This document shows positions 10,071-22,985 of a DNA stretch of 64,000 bases, piece after piece; position 1 is the first letter of the stretch, and each line of letters begins with the position of its first letter. Position numbers and translations under genes: made by a program. The notes under the pieces are model-generated. The model was given only the letters and a program-made list of their open reading frames with translations, made no database searches and was not told the DNA's origin. Where the stretch lies: assembly GCA_051294375.1 (NCBI GenBank), contig CM119265.1, positions 1,165,539-1,229,538 of the forward strand, in the 5' to 3' direction. This DNA comes from Paraspadella gotoi. Lineage: Eukaryota; Chaetognatha.

Positions 10071-10680
10071 TCTCCAGACGGGTTTTTTATACTTTTATTG
10101 AGTTTTAATGAGTTACAAAAATTTATCGAATTTATTTCAATTTGACTTTATACTTTATTTAAATGTCTAATGAGTTAATGAGTACAGAATTTTAACTTTT
10201 CTTGACGAAGTGAAGTTAAAAACGAAGAGTGGCGCTCAAAACCGTTGACTTTTTCTTGAAGCAAAAAATATCTTGGGCAAGAAAAGAAACGTGGGGGAGA
10301 TCTTAAGACGCGCGTTTTTGAAAAAATGTTTTTCGTTTCAAAATATCAAGGAACTAATCCTAAAATTGATTAAATAATCAAATTTTCTATGAAGGAAGGC
10401 AAATTTTGAAAGTATCTTTTCATAGAATTAGAGGTCGTGACCTAAAGGTAATTCATGCCATATTTCATGAGAAACCGCCTTACCGTTTGGGCTGCAACTC
10501 TTCAAATAGGTTTCTTTTATTTTATATAGTACAAAAAAATCAAAAAAACGACTACGCCTTTGAAAAAAATAGTAAAGTGAATACATTTTCGGAATCGTCA
10601 GGAGCTCTCCTTTCGAAATCCGAGCTCGCTTTTAGCCTAATTAAACTTTGAATTGAGTGATCGCGGACCTTTAAAAAATC
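10071..10680. other. Mixed AT-rich stretch, no supported gene
   Basis: An 81-codon frame (10406-10651, TTG start) has ordinary composition but no ATG start, no acceptor or donor pair and no recognisable motif. It is noted only as a weak possibility. Confidence 0.4.
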
Positions 10681-10689
10681 GTTTTTGTG

Positions 10690-10885
10690 ATCGTCGTCGT
10701 TGTCGTCGTTGTCATCGTCATCGCCTTCGTCGTCGTCTTCTTCATCGTCGCGTCGTTCATCGTCGTCGTCTTCATCGTCGTCGTCATTATCGTGTCATGC
10801 TCTCATCGTCATCGTCACATAAAAAAAAAGATAAACATCGAAACGAAAATAAAAATGAAAATAAAATAAAAATAAAAATAAAAAG
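10690..10885. repeat. (CGT)n tract and (AAAT)n tail
   Basis: CGTCGT/CATCGT repeats (10690-10820) pass into AAAATAAAAATAAAAAT. R/H- and V/I-rich frames here are repeat translations. Confidence 0.85.
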
Positions 10886-11105
10886 TTGAATGATAAAAAC
10901 GTCGCTATCATTTTAACCTTTTTTTCTATCATTTACACCTTTTTTTCTAATCATTTGAATCATTTCTCGACTTAAATCTACATAAATCATTAATTAAAAA
11001 AAGGCGAGGACCGGATACCATCGTTCTCTTCTGTACGAGGATTTACATCCTTAGGGAGAAAAATAAATGGGTTTTAACGGTAGAAAAAGGGAAAAAAAAT
11101 TATGA

Positions 11106-11130
11106 NNNNNNNNNNNNNNNNNNNNNNNNN
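11106..11130. other. 25-N assembly gap
   Basis: Exactly 25 Ns, lying between the two copies of block C. Confidence 0.99.
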
Positions 11131-11158
11131 CTTCTTTTCTTTCTTTCTTTCTCTTTTT

Positions 11159-11194
<36 letters not shown>

Positions 11195-11195
11195 T

Positions 11196-11540
11196 TAAGC
11201 CAGGGATTACTCAACCTAAAAATGTAAAAATCTAATTTACTGTATTTATCATTTTCTCATATCTTGTAAGAGGTTTTCTATTGAAAAATAATCGAAAACT
11301 TTAAAAAATCTACATAAAATGTTTATAAAAATTAAACAATTTTTTTCTTCGGTAAACTAGATTTTTCAAGAGAAAAATTTTTTTATATGTAAGCTAAATT
11401 TCTACAACTAAATTTTTAACTTAAAACTGATTCTTTACAGTAAGCTCAACTTTCTACTTCTTATATTTAATTCTTCTTTTGCTAAAGTACATACTTGGAG
11501 TGTAATCACTTATAAGTCTAAATAAACTACTCTACACATT
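11196..11540. repeat. Duplicated block C, copy 2
   Basis: Direct copy of 9717-10070 (GCCAGGGATTACTCAACC ... ACTACTCTACACATT), also preceded by a CTTT array. Confidence 0.85.
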
Positions 11541-11589
11541 AAATATGAATGAGAAAATTTTTAAAAAAAGAGGAAAAAAAGGAAAGCAT

Positions 11590-11765
11590 TTTAATTTTAA
11601 CCTTAATATTTAGCTCAAATGTATTTTTAAATTAATAACCCAATATTTAATCCGAATCACTTACGTTATCCTAATCCTAATCCTAATCCTAATCCTCACC
11701 TATATATATCTTTCAATCGAATCCTTAACTTAAAATATTAATCTAGTTATAAATTTAATATTAAA
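11590..11765. mobile_element. Telomere-like element, divergent copy
   Basis: ATTTTAATTTTAACCTTAAT followed by TATCCTAATCCTAATCCTAA. It resembles the internal part of the 1826-2128 family. Ends not identified. Confidence 0.35.
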
Positions 11766-11839
11766 AGGGAAAATATGAGAGGAAAATGAAAAGAAAAAAG
11801 AAAGGAAAAGGAAAAAAATTAAGGAAACAAGAACAGTAA

Positions 11840-11920
11840 TTCAAAAGTGTTGCGCCGCAGTGACTGACTTTTCACGTGTGTTTCTTGAGACATGACATGA
11901 CATGACAAAACTTTTTTTAA
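11840..11920 (+). repeat. Interspersed repeat family R2, copy 1
   Basis: GTGTTGCGCCGCAGTGACTG, TTTTCACGTGTGTTTC, a CATGA pentamer run and AAAACTTTTTT. The same order occurs at 31000-31090 and, mirrored, at 49190-49295. Confidence 0.5.
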
Positions 11921-11989
11921 ATTTAGGAAAAAAGAAAGAAAAAAGAAAAAAAAATAACAAACATCATTTTCTCGAAGGTCGACGTCGAG

Positions 11990-12250
11990 AGGAAGTCGTT
12001 GTTGTTGTTGTTGTTGTCGTTGTCGTTGTTGTTGTCGTCTCGGACGACCTTGTTCTCACCCGAATCGACACTCGAAAGTCGACAGGTGTTAAGAGAGGAA
12101 AGTTTTACATTTTTGAAGACGAAAAAAAAGAGAATAAAAGAGAAGAGAAAAGAAAAGAATAAAAAAGAAATAAAAAGATAGAGAATAAAAGAGAAGAGAA
12201 AAAAGAGATGAAAAGAGAAGAAAAGAAAAGAGAAGAAAAAAGAAAAAACT
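11990..12250. repeat. (GTT)n/(GTC)n tract and AAAGAG-rich tract
   Basis: GTTGTTGTC repeats at 11997-12040 and purine-rich AAAAGAGAAG runs at 12120-12250 with 80 bp of mixed sequence between them. Confidence 0.85.
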
Positions 12251-12302
12251 GATGAGTTGACCTCCCGTAATTTTTTGTGTCACAGAATAAAAAAAAATGT
12301 GA

Positions 12303-12400
12303 ATGAACCTCTCTGTCTCTCTCTCTTTCTCTCTCTCTCTCTTTCTCTCACACTCTCTCACTCTCTCTTTCTATTTCTATCTCCCACTCTCTCTGTATCT

Positions 12401-12456
<56 letters not shown>

Positions 12457-12470
12457 TAAAGTTTGGAATA
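12303..12470. repeat. (CT)n next to (GA)n, hairpin-forming
   Basis: A CT-rich run (12303-12398) is followed directly by a GA-rich run (12399-12465). The two can pair as a long imperfect stem. Confidence 0.85.
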
Positions 12471-12569
12471 GAGATCGAGAGAGACATCACTTAAATTATG
12501 TGGTACCGCATGAAAAATGAGCCTTTATTCAAAATCGCTCTCATTTCTTTCTTTCGCCTCTATTACCTT

Positions 12570-12615
<46 letters not shown>

Positions 12616-12822
12616 ACTCTCTAATCATTCATTCCATTCTTTCATCTGAGCAATTTGCTTTTTTCTCTCTATCATTTTTCATCACGAAATTTTTAGAGAG
12701 TTTTAATGATACCACGGGCTCAATTAGTCAATTGCTGATTCATTTTTACATTTTTTTTAATTTTAAATTTTAATTTAATTTAAAATTTTTAATTTCAACG
12801 ATTGGAGTTTTTTATTTTTTAT

Positions 12823-12861
<39 letters not shown>

Positions 12862-13208
12862 AGGAGAGGAGAGAGAGAGAGAGAGAAAAAAGGAGAGAGG
12901 AAGTATGTAGAAAAAAGAAGACTTAAAATATTTTCATGTGAACTTAAAATAAAAGCTTTTAACTAAAGATTTTTAATTACTAATGAAATAGGGAGTGATT
13001 GATAAAAAACGAATCAAGCTCTTTGGCCGACGCCATTGCTTGCCAAGAAACAAGCACGGCGGTTGACCGAAGCCAATCTACTTGGTCCCCAGCTGTCTTC
13101 CTGTCTCTCTCTCTCTATCTTTCTCCTCGTCCCTTTCTCTCTCTTTCCTTCTTCTCTCTTCTGTATCTCCCCTCCCCCCTCCCCCCCTCTCTCTCCTCCT
13201 CTCTCCTC

Positions 13209-13250
<42 letters not shown>

Positions 13251-13258
13251 CTCTTCTC
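12470..13258. repeat. Inverted block X, left copy
   Basis: Pairs in reverse complement with 16470-17320. Anchors are ATTATGTGGTACCGCATGAA near 12495 and near 17270, and CAATCTACTTGGTCCCCAGC near 13075 and near 16660. It contains CT runs at 12573-12625, GA runs at 12830-12900 and CT runs at 13100-13260. An 111-codon frame (12999-13334) starts with mixed composition and becomes poly-L/S; indels between the copies break it. Confidence 0.85.
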
Positions 13259-13262
13259 TCTC

Positions 13263-14129
13263 TGGCGGTGGTTAAGAAGACGCTTACGGCAATTAAACAA
13301 ATACCTTTTTCCCCTCAAGGACAAAATAAATTAGGATATACATAATAGTTTTTTTTTCATGAAAATAATTCTGTTAATTAGTTAGAAAATTTAAATAGGA
13401 CATAACTTGATAAAGAACTGGACAAATTATTGAAGAAAAGACGCTTATTCAAAAATTACTATTCACAAATTATTATTCATTTATCAACTCAACTTCAAAA
13501 ACATATTTTATTAATAATAAATATTTTGATATAATCGATCAATCAACCCATTCAATTAAATAATTCAAATTCATAATTCTATTATTTATATTTTGATGGT
13601 TCATGGTTTATAAAAGACTAACGAACCAGCAAAAAAGCGTTCACAGCAAAATAACGACAGTAAAAATATATGAGCGAAGAGAAAGGAGAGAAAAGAGAAA
13701 ACAAAATATAGAATTAAATATTATTTTTGCGCTTTTTCGTTTCTTTATCTTTTTTTACTATATTTATTAATGCTATTAGGCAATATAAAACATATATGTT
13801 TGCCAGACATTATCATTATGCATATCTTTTTTTATATATTTATAATTTGCTATTAGCAAAATAAAACAAATGTTTGCAAGATTTTATCATGATGCATTAT
13901 TTTGATAAGCTCGATGAGCTAAAATTACTCATGGGTTAAATTCAAGATATTTTTTCTCTTTAGCAACTTTTGATGTGTACCTCAGTCAATCTGAAATTAG
14001 AGACTTAAAGTAGATTCAGAGCAGAATGTTCAACAGGAAGATGACCTTCAATACTTTTAGTTTTGTTTCTAAAGTCTATATTTTAAATTTAAAGTTAATA
14101 TTTATAAAATTAACGCATTTTAACGGTTA
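13263..14129. repeat. Direct block Y, copy 1
   Basis: From GACGCTTACGGCAATTAAAC to AATTAACGCATTTTAACGG; matched in the same orientation at 18338-19152. AT-rich with no exon seen. It ends at a 25-N gap. Confidence 0.85.
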
Positions 14130-14154
14130 NNNNNNNNNNNNNNNNNNNNNNNNN
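14130..14154. other. 25-N assembly gap
   Basis: Exactly 25 Ns, at the point where block Y copy 1 is cut off. Copy 2 continues smoothly past the equivalent position. Confidence 0.99.
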
Positions 14155-14425
14155 TTCTCTCGTCTCTCTCTCGATCCTCCTCTCTCTCCGTCTCTCTCTC
14201 TCTCTCTCTTTCTCTTCTCTCTCTCTTTCTCTCGTGCCATCTCCTCTTCATCTCTCTCTCTCTCCCTCTTTTGCATCGAACAGACGTTATCAAGATTCCA
14301 AGGATCTTTTGATGTCATTCAAATTAAAACAAAAAGATCCATCAATTCTTATTCGTCGTCGTCGGTTTGTCGTCATCGAGACAAAGATTCATTTATCAAA
14401 CAGATCACTTCGAAAAGTCAACAGG

Positions 14426-14509
<84 letters not shown>

Positions 14510-14643
14510 GAGAGAGAGAGAGAAGAAGAGGGTGAGAGAGAGAGAGAGAAGAGAGACGAGACGAGAGAGGCAGGGAGAGTGAGAGAGAGAGAGAAAGAGA
14601 GCAGAGAGGAGTAGAGAGAGAGAGAGAGAGGAAGAGAGGAGGT

Positions 14644-14674
<31 letters not shown>

Positions 14675-14792
14675 AGAGATCAAATTTGTAATCGCAAGGC
14701 TGGTCCAGTTCTGTCGGAGACCAACTTTGCCAAAACCAAAACGAAGTCTAAGATGAGACAAACAACAACAACAACAACACACAAACAACAAC

Positions 14793-14851
<59 letters not shown>

Positions 14852-15327
14852 CAACCAAAGGAAATAAATTTTATTGGTTGGAAAGAATATAATAAGATAC
14901 AAAACATAAATGACAAAACAAACAAACCAGAAAAATAGAAAGAGAGAAGAGAGAGAGAAGAAGAGAGAAGAGAGAAGAGAGAGAGAGAGAAGAGAAAGAG
15001 AAGAGAGAAGAGAGAGAAGGGGTGAAGAGAGAAGAGTGAGAAGAGACTTCTTAGAAAATAATTAACGTTAAAATGAAAAAAAATGTTTATGGAACAAAAA
15101 CACATTGTCGTCGTCGTCACGTCGTCGTCGTCGGTGTCTTTAGGAAGAAAAACATGTTTTAAGACTTTTAAGTTAATTTTTTAGTTTTGCGTATTTAGGT
15201 TGTTTTTTTGATTGAATTGAGTGATTGATTAAACCTAAATTGATTGTTTTTGTAGATTGATTAGAATGTTTGATTTGGTTAATTACCTCAATTGGTTCTT
15301 TGGTTTTGTTAATTTTGAGGATTTGGT

Positions 15328-15408
<81 letters not shown>

Positions 15409-15600
15409 AAGAGAGAGAAAGAGAGAGAGAAGAGAGAAGAGAGAGAGAGAATGAAAGAGAGAAAGAGAGAGAGAGAGAAAAAGAGAAGAAAGAAAAGAGA
15501 AGAGGAGAAAGAAAGGAGAGAGAGAGAGAGAAGAAGAGAGAAAGAAAGAGAGAAAGAGAGAGAAGAGAGAGAGAGAGAGAGAGCAGAGAGAAGGGAGTGG
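14155..15600. repeat. CT/GA-rich region with (CAA)n
   Basis: CT runs 14155-14265, GA runs 14428-14690, CAACAACAA array 14760-14855, GA runs 14938-15045 and 15325-15595. Mixed islands at 14275-14425, 14690-14755 and 15135-15320 show no complete exon. The island at 14690-14755 (CNRKAGPVLSETNFAKTK in one frame) lacks splice sites. Confidence 0.85.
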
Positions 15601-16170
15601 AGTGGCTGCTACCAAATTGGAGATTCTTATGAGAATAAAAGTGGAAAAAGAGAATTTCGGAAAAGTTCGATTGAGAATTTGATGGACAAAAAAAAGTTTT
15701 AAAAGGAGAAAAAAATGAAGCGAATTAAAAAAAATGAAATGGAATTGAGAGAAAGAAAAAAATGAAAAATGGGATACAATGAAATGAGAAATGAATAAAG
15801 TAAAAATGTAAAAATAGAGTTGCAGAAAACTAGGAAATAGGATTAAAATGGAAAGTTATTTGTATAAACTAAAATCAGTGATTACAAATAATAGTATAAA
15901 AAATACTGAAAAGAACATGGCGTCTGTCCTCTCTCTCTCTCTCTCTCATCGCTCTCCATCTCTTCTTCTCTCTCTCTCGTCCTCTCTCTCTCCCTTCTCT
16001 CTCCTCTCTTCATCTCCGCCTCATCCTCTCTCCTCTCTCTCTTCTTTCTCTCTTCTTCCTCTCTCTCTGTCTCTCCACTGCTATGAAATCGAACTGGAAT
16101 AAAAATGCGATACATAATAAAGTGTTTCCATCACGAAATCAATAACGCTGTAACTGTTTGTGGGGAAAGA

Positions 16171-16201
<31 letters not shown>

Positions 16202-16465
16202 AGAGAAGAGAGAGAAGAGGAGAAGAGAGGAGAAAGAGAGAAATCACAGAAAATAAGTAAACAATAGACAATATAAAAGTATTGACAAAGAAAGTCATGA
16301 CAATATAAAGTTCTAAGAATAAAAAAAAAAAGTCAAAATCTTCCGTCGAGTCACATTTAGTTACTTGCCTTTCGGATGGAAGCAAAACCCTTAAGGCAAC
16401 GAAGTCTAAAAGGCAAACCGATTTTAAGTTAATATAGAAATATAAATGACATGACAAAGAAGAGA
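15600..16465. repeat. AT-rich DNA with CT and GA tracts
   Basis: 15600-15925 is A-rich without an exon. 15925-16075 is CT-rich. 16165-16240 is GA-rich. 16240-16450 is AT-rich and shows nothing recognisable. Confidence 0.7.
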
Positions 16466-16469
16466 GAGT

Positions 16470-17335
16470 GAGGAAAGAGAGAAGGGGGGGGAGAGGAGAG
16501 GGGAGAGAGAAAGAAAGAGAGAGAAGGGAGAGAGAGATAAGAGAGAGGAGAGTGGGCGGAAGAGAGAGAGGAGGGGGAGAGATACAAAGAGAGAGAGAGA
16601 GAACAGAGAGAAGGGAGGGAGAAAATAGAGGAGAGAGACAGGAAGACAGCTGGGGACCAAGTAGATTGGCTTCGTCAACCGCCGTGCTTGTTTCTTGGCC
16701 AAAGCAATGGCGTTCCGGCCAAAGAGCTTGATTCGTTTTTAATCAAATCACTCCCTTTTCATTAGTAATTAAAAATTCTTTAGTTAAAAGCTTTTATTTT
16801 AAGTTCACATGAAAATATTTAAGTCTTTCTTTTTTCTAACATATCCATCCTTCCTTTTTTCCTCTCTCTCTCTCTCTCCTCATCTCTCTCTCTCTCTCTC
16901 GTCTCCTCTCCTCTCTGAAAAAAACTCTCTACGTTTGAAATGTAAATTTAAAAATTAAAATTAAATTAAATTAAAATTATTTAAAATAAAAAAAAATGTA
17001 AAAATGAATCAGCCAATTGACTAATTGAGCCGTGGTATCATAACAATCCTTAAAAATTGCTGATAGAAAAAATGATAGAGAAAAGGAAAACATATAGAGA
17101 GAAAAAGAGCCAAATGTGTAGAGGAAGAATGGAATCGAAATGATTAGAGAGTGAGAATGAAAGGAGAGAGAGAGAGAGAGAGAGAGAAAGAAGAGGAGAA
17201 GGAGTTTGAGGGTAAAGAGCGCAAGAAAAGAAATGAGAGCGATTTTGAATAAAGGCTCATTTTCATGCGGTACCACATAATTTAAAGTGAGTCCGATCAC
17301 TCCCCTGAATCTCTATTCCAAAACTTTTATTTCTC
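16470..17335. repeat. Inverted block X, right copy
   Basis: Reverse complement of 12450-13258, with many one-base differences. It contains GA-rich and CT-rich tracts at both ends. Confidence 0.85.
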
Positions 17336-17640
17336 TCCGTCTACTATCTCTCTACTCTCTCATCTCTCTCTCTTCCTCTCTCCTCCTCATCTCTTCTCCT
17401 TCCTTCTTATCCCTCTCTCTCACTCGCCCTGATCTCTCTCATCTCTCTCATCTCAACGCCGCCCCGTCGTCCTCATCTCCGAACACGCATCTCTCCCCGT
17501 CTCCATTCCCTCTCTCGTCCACGCCTTCTCTCGTCTCTCCTCTCCGTTCACCTCCTCATCCCTTCTGAATTCTATTTCTTCTTATCTTCATTTTGTGTTG
17601 TCTTTATCTTTTTTTTTTCGTTGTGAGAGATGCCGTTGAG
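17336..17640. repeat. CT-rich low-complexity tract
   Basis: CTCTCATCTCTC-type sequence with a slightly GC-richer centre (17450-17530). The S/P/L frame is a repeat translation. Confidence 0.75.
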
Positions 17641-18337
17641 CGGGACTGAGAATTGGTTTAGAAAGATCCGAAAAAGCGATAAAATTTAACTTTTCATAAA
17701 TGAGGGACTTTTAGTCGAGAGCACGAGAGAGTAAATAGTTCCTCATGATACTCGCTTCATCGTACTGTTCTCAATCAGTCTCAGCTATGGGCAATGAAAA
17801 AGAGATGAGAGAGGAGTAGTTGATCACCCGTAGGCGATAGACTAAACCATTGGAAGGTTAGATAAGGAATAAGAAAAAATAAAATCATATTCAAGTCAAC
17901 CAAGAAGAGATATGAGTTCTCATCTAATATTTAAAAAATTTCAAAACTATCTATGTCATTTTTCGTTACAAGAAAGGTGTTTTGCCATAACTTGTCGGAT
18001 TTAGTCAAAAGAAAATGTTTATTTAAAATGATTGAATGAAATTCGAGGCAGAGAAGCGAAGAGATTCACGAGACGATGTGACGTTTAATGAGCAAGGAAA
18101 AGCAGAAAGCACGGAAGCGCATGGCGTATCTCCATGAGCAGGAGCAGAGTCGATCAGTCAAGAGGAACTCGAGCGTAAACGAATCCGTATCGTCTCTCTC
18201 AACAGTCCCCATCGCTTCAGATACGTCTCGATGACGAGTGAGACGGTAACTAACATGCCTCGTCGATCTTCTCAGTCAGTCATTCTCGAGTACTCTCTCT
18301 CTCTCGATCTCTCTACTCTCTACCTCTTTCTCTTGGG
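17641..18337. other. Mixed-composition stretch with a 48-codon ORF
   Basis: Not part of the duplicated blocks. It holds a small + strand frame, ATG 18088 to TGA 18234 (48 codons), beginning MSKEKQKARKRMAYLHEQEQ. The composition is protein-like and charged. No Kozak context, splice sites or family recognition support it. The surrounding sequence looks error-rich, so this is only a possibility. Confidence 0.2.
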
Positions 18338-19152
18338 GATGGTAAGAAAGACGCTTACGGCAATTAAACAAATACCTTTTTCCCCCTCAAGACAAAAATA
18401 ATTAGGATATAATAATGAGTTTTTTTCAGAAAATAATTACTTTAATTAGTTAGAAAATTTATAAGAGGACATAACTTGATAAAGAACTGGACAATTATTG
18501 AAAGACGCTTATTCAAAAATTACTATCACAAATTATTATTCATTTATCCAACTCAACTGGTCGGAAAAAAATATTTTATATATATATTATAATATTTGGA
18601 TTAATCGATCAATCAAACTATTCAATTAAATAATTAAATTCAATAATTTATATTTATATTTATGAGTTATGCGTTCTATAAAAGACTAACAACCAGCAAA
18701 AAAGCGTTCACAGCTCCAAAACCTAACATGACAGAAATATATGAGCGAAGCAGTTAAAGCAGAGAAAAGAGAAAACAAAATATAGAATATAAAAATATTT
18801 TTGCGCTTTTTCTGTTTTCTTATCTTTTTTTAACTATATTTATTAATGCATATGCTATAAAATAATGGCAGAATATATATGCACTTTTTATATATTATGT
18901 TTATAAAAAATGGCAAGATTTTATCATGATGCAATTATATTTGATAAGTCTCGATTGAAGCTACAAATTACTCATCCGGGTAAATTCTCAAGATATTTTT
19001 TTCTTTAGTCGTCCACTCTTTGATGTGTAACTCAGCACTGTTAACTTAAAGTAGATCAGCATGTCAACAGGAGATACCTTCAATACTTTAGTTTTGTTTT
19101 AAATGTCTATTTTTAAATTTAAAGTTAAATTATAAAATTAACCGCATTTAAC
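18338..19152. repeat. Direct block Y, copy 2
   Basis: Direct copy of 13263-14129 with scattered indels, running into block Z without a break. Confidence 0.85.
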
Positions 19153-20890
19153 GGCTTAAACCGATAAAAAAATGTTAGTTTTACTGTCTTCAAGCGAACG
19201 TTTCCCTAAAAAAATTAAGGGTTAACGAAATCTCTAATGTTTCGAAGTTAAGTTAAGTCGTCTTTCCCGAACTTATGGTTTCTCTCCTGCCACTGCTTCT
19301 ATCACACACGATTTCTAATTTCTTTTCATGTTCGCTCTAATCAATCTCATTTCCATTCTTCTCACACATTGGCTTATTTATTCTCTCTTTCATTGTTTCC
19401 TATTATTCTCTACCTCATTTGTTCTGATGTCACGAAGAATGAGAGAGAGTGTTTGTGTAGATTGAGAGAGAGAGAGGGTGTAGAGAGCATGGTGAGTAGG
19501 AATATAGGGAGAGGACTGAGAAAGAGATGAGACAAAGAGAGCAGAGAGTGAAGAGGAGACAATTCCAAAGTGACATTTCCTTAATTTACAGTTCACTTAA
19601 AAAGGTGATATATGAGTCAGTGAAGAGAATATGATAAGTGAGTGGAAGGAAACGTGGGCGCTCACTTGATGAATGTAATTTGATTTAAATGCAAATCCTA
19701 ATATTTAAGATCCTAAGGAACTTACAATTTTTTACTGTGAATTCAATTAACTTAAGTAAAAGTTTTATATAATTAATTAATATATACTATATTTATATTT
19801 AAATAAATAAATTATAAATATATATATTTAAATAAATTATTATAATTATATAAATAATTTAAAATAAAAATAAAAATTATATTATAATATAAATTATAAC
19901 TAACAGATAAATAATATATGAGTTATTATTATTATTTTTAATAATAATATATACATAACAGAAAAAATGTATGTATGGTAGTAGGGAGATATAGAATGAA
20001 AGACGATATGAAGTTTTCACAAATAAAGGAGATCAAACAATAATATCAGAATTATCTTAATATAACTTATTAAGAAGAAACCGCAGTACAAAAACAGATG
20101 CGACTGTACAGAGTAGATAAATACTAGGGAAAAAGGGATAAAAGAAAGGATCTATATGTAAGTAAACACACAAAGAGAAACTACAATATCATCTTTCTCT
20201 TCTCCATCGTCTTCTCGAGTCAACTCTAAAAAATAAACTTCTTCTTAATCTCAAAAATCGATTTTAATCTCTCTCTTCCACCTTCAAAATCTTCTCTATC
20301 AAAATTCGGAGTTTCTGCGATTGAATATCAAAAATCCGTCAATCCCAATCGCTACCTCTTGGCTCTCTCTCTCTCTGAGCGAAATGCTCGAATTGACTTA
20401 GCGATGGATCTGGCCTGGAACTATATAGATATTTAAAAAATGAGAACGACGAACAGAACCACGAAACGACGACGACAGGACGATGCACCAATCCACGATG
20501 TGATCGAGCCGTAACAGAAAAGGAGATAGATGAAGAAGTCGTCAAAGGGATGGACTATGGATTGTGACATCGTTACGAGTGCTGTCTGGCTGTGTCCTCA
20601 TCTGAGTCTTGTTGGGTGTTTACGCGTCCAGCTGTCTTCTCCTCCGAATTTAGTGGCTTGTCTGCGTATCTCGTCCCTCTGTTTGTATTTCCCTGTTCCT
20701 GTCTCAATGAATGTAATGTCATTGAAAAAACGGATGAATGAATGATGAGTGATATGAATAAACCAACTAATGCTAACTGAAATGACGAATGAATGAGAGC
20801 AGACCAAGGGAAGATTAATGCCCCTTGAAAAAACAGTAGCACAAAGAAATAAAAAACACATGGGAAATAACTACTAAGAGAGAGAGAGAT
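19150..20890. repeat. Direct block Z, copy 1
   Basis: From AAACCGATAAAAAAATGTTAG to GGGAAATAACTACTAAGAGA; partner at 21036-22310. Shared anchors include TTACAGTTCACT and GGGATGGACTATGGATT. It contains a GAATGAATGA-type tetranucleotide tract near 20730-20800 and an AT-rich TATA/AAATAAAT stretch at 19740-19960. No gene. Confidence 0.8.
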
Positions 20891-21035
20891 GATCCATCCC
20901 TCAATCGCGGTTGAGTTAGAGACTACTCTTTGACCTGTCTATCATTAACGGAAGGTGGGGGAATAGAGGACAGAGGACGTAGTATGGATATCTCCACCGC
21001 AGAGGCACGGATGAGAGGTCTCGTCTCTCGTCCGC

Positions 21036-21483
21036 GCCAAACCGATAAAAATGTTAGTTTTAACTGTTAAGCGAAGTTCCTAAAAAATTAAGGGTTAACG
21101 AAACTCTAATGTGAAGTTAAAGTTAAGGTTCTTGAACTTATGGTTCTGACGTTTTTGTGACTCAAAGAATCCAGTGAGAGATAGAGAGAGAGTGTGTGAG
21201 AGAGAGAGAGAGGGAGAGAGAGAGGGAGAGGAAAATAAGGAGGGACTGAGAGAGAGAAAGAGAGAGAGAGAGAGTGAGCTCATGAGAGAGACAATTCCAA
21301 AGTGACATTTCCTAATTTACAGTTCACTAAAAAGGTGATATATGAGTCAGTGAGAGAATTGATTAGTGAGTGAAGGAAAAATGACTTGTGAATGATTGAT
21401 TTAAATTCAAACTAATAATGAAATAAGACATTACGGATTTAACAAGAAAGTTTAATAAGTAAATAAAAAATAACTATAAATAA

Positions 21484-21535
<52 letters not shown>

Positions 21536-21695
21536 AAATATTTACGTAACATTTATATTTACGTAAAAAAAATTGTTTTTGTAACAAATAATAAACATTT
21601 TTTCGACAAATAAAGAGATCAAACAATAATTATCAAATTATCCTAATATACTTATTAAAAGAAACCACAAAACAGATTCACTGTATATTTCTGGA

Positions 21696-21726
<31 letters not shown>

Positions 21727-22310
21727 GAGAAGAGAGAGAGGAGAGAGGCCCGAGAGAGAGAGATTGCCATGTTGAACACATTTTATCTTNNNNNNNNNNN
21801 NNNNNNNNNNNNNNNNNNNNNNNNNNNNNNNNNNNNNNNNNNNNNNNNNNNNNNNNNNNNNNNNNNNNNNNNNNNNNNNNNNNNNNNNNNNNNNNNNNNN
21901 NNNNNNNNNNNNNNNNNNNNNNNNNNNNNNNNNNNNNNNNNNNNNNNNNNNNNNCGACGACGACGACGACGATGAATACGATGATCAATAACAGAAAAGG
22001 AAGATTAGAAGTCGCAAAGGGATGGACTATGGATTTGTACATTCGTCTGTCTGTCTGGTTGTGTGTCCGTCCGATTTAGTGTCTGTCTGCGTATCTGCCT
22101 GTCCCTCTGTTTGTCTTTCCCTGTCTGTCTCAATGAATGTATGATTGAAAAAACGGATGAATGAATGAATGAGTGAATGAATAAACCAACTAATGAATGA
22201 ATGAACGAATGAATGAGCAGACAAAGGGAAGATTATGCTGAAAAAAGTACACAAAGAAAAAAAACACATGGGAAAAATACTAAGAGAGAGAGAGAGACAA
22301 ATGGGGAGAG
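21036..22310. repeat. Direct block Z, copy 2
   Basis: Partner of 19150-20890. Contains an AAAT array (21480-21538), GA tracts (21178-21290, 21698-21765), 165 Ns (21790-21954), a GAC tract (21955-21972) and a GAATGAAT tract (22150-22220). Confidence 0.8.
21790..21954. other. 165-N gap
   Basis: Unsequenced bases, flanked by unique sequence on the left and a GAC microsatellite on the right. Confidence 0.99.
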
Positions 22311-22342
22311 AGATAGAGATAAGGAGGGAGAGAGGGACAGAG

Positions 22343-22688
22343 NNNNNNNNNNNNNNNNNNNNNNNNNNNNNNNNNNNNNNNNNNNNNNNNNNNNNNNNNN
22401 NNNNNNNNNNNNNNNNNNNNNNNNNNNNNNNNNNNNNNNNNNNNNNNNNNNNNNNNNNNNNNNNNNNNNNNNNNNNNNNNNNNNNNNNNNNNNNNNNNNN
22501 NNNNNNNNNNNNNNNNNNNNNNNNNNNNNNNNNNNNNNNNNNNNNNNNNNNNNNNNNNNNNNNNNNNNNNNNNNNNNNNNNNNNNNNNNNNNNNNNNNNN
22601 NNNNNNNNNNNNNNNNNNNNNNNNNNNNNNNNNNNNNNNNNNNNNNNNNNNNNNNNNNNNNNNNNNNNNNNNNNNNNNNNNNNNNNNN
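22343..22688. other. 346-N gap
   Basis: Unsequenced bases after a GA-rich tract. Confidence 0.99.
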
Positions 22689-22762
22689 GGAATAAATTAA
22701 CGAAAAAAAATTAAATTGAATGAAGACAAACGAAATAAAAAGATGAGCTGAGAATTCCAGTT

Positions 22763-22985
22763 AAGAGGAGGAAGAGGAGGAGGAGGAGGAAGAGGAGGAG
22801 GAAGGAGAGGAGGAAGAGGAGGAGGTGTAGAACATATTTGTGTGGGAGGAGGGCCACTCGTGTGAAAGGGTCAATACTCTAAAAACGGACGGGGGGGAAA
22901 TAGGAATAGGAGGAGGAGGAGGAAGAGAAGGAGGAGGAGGAAGAAGAGGAGGAAGAAGAGGAGGAGAAGGTGCGCGAAGGGTCAA
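22763..22985. repeat. (GGA)n / (GAA)n purine tract
   Basis: Two GGA-rich runs separated by about 60 bp of mixed sequence containing TGTGAAAGGGTCAATACTC. Confidence 0.9.

Noticed and set aside
14405-15120. Minus-strand frames of 146 and 165 codons with poly-Cys, poly-Val, poly-Leu/Ser
   Set aside because: They are direct translations of (CAA)n and (GA)n arrays.
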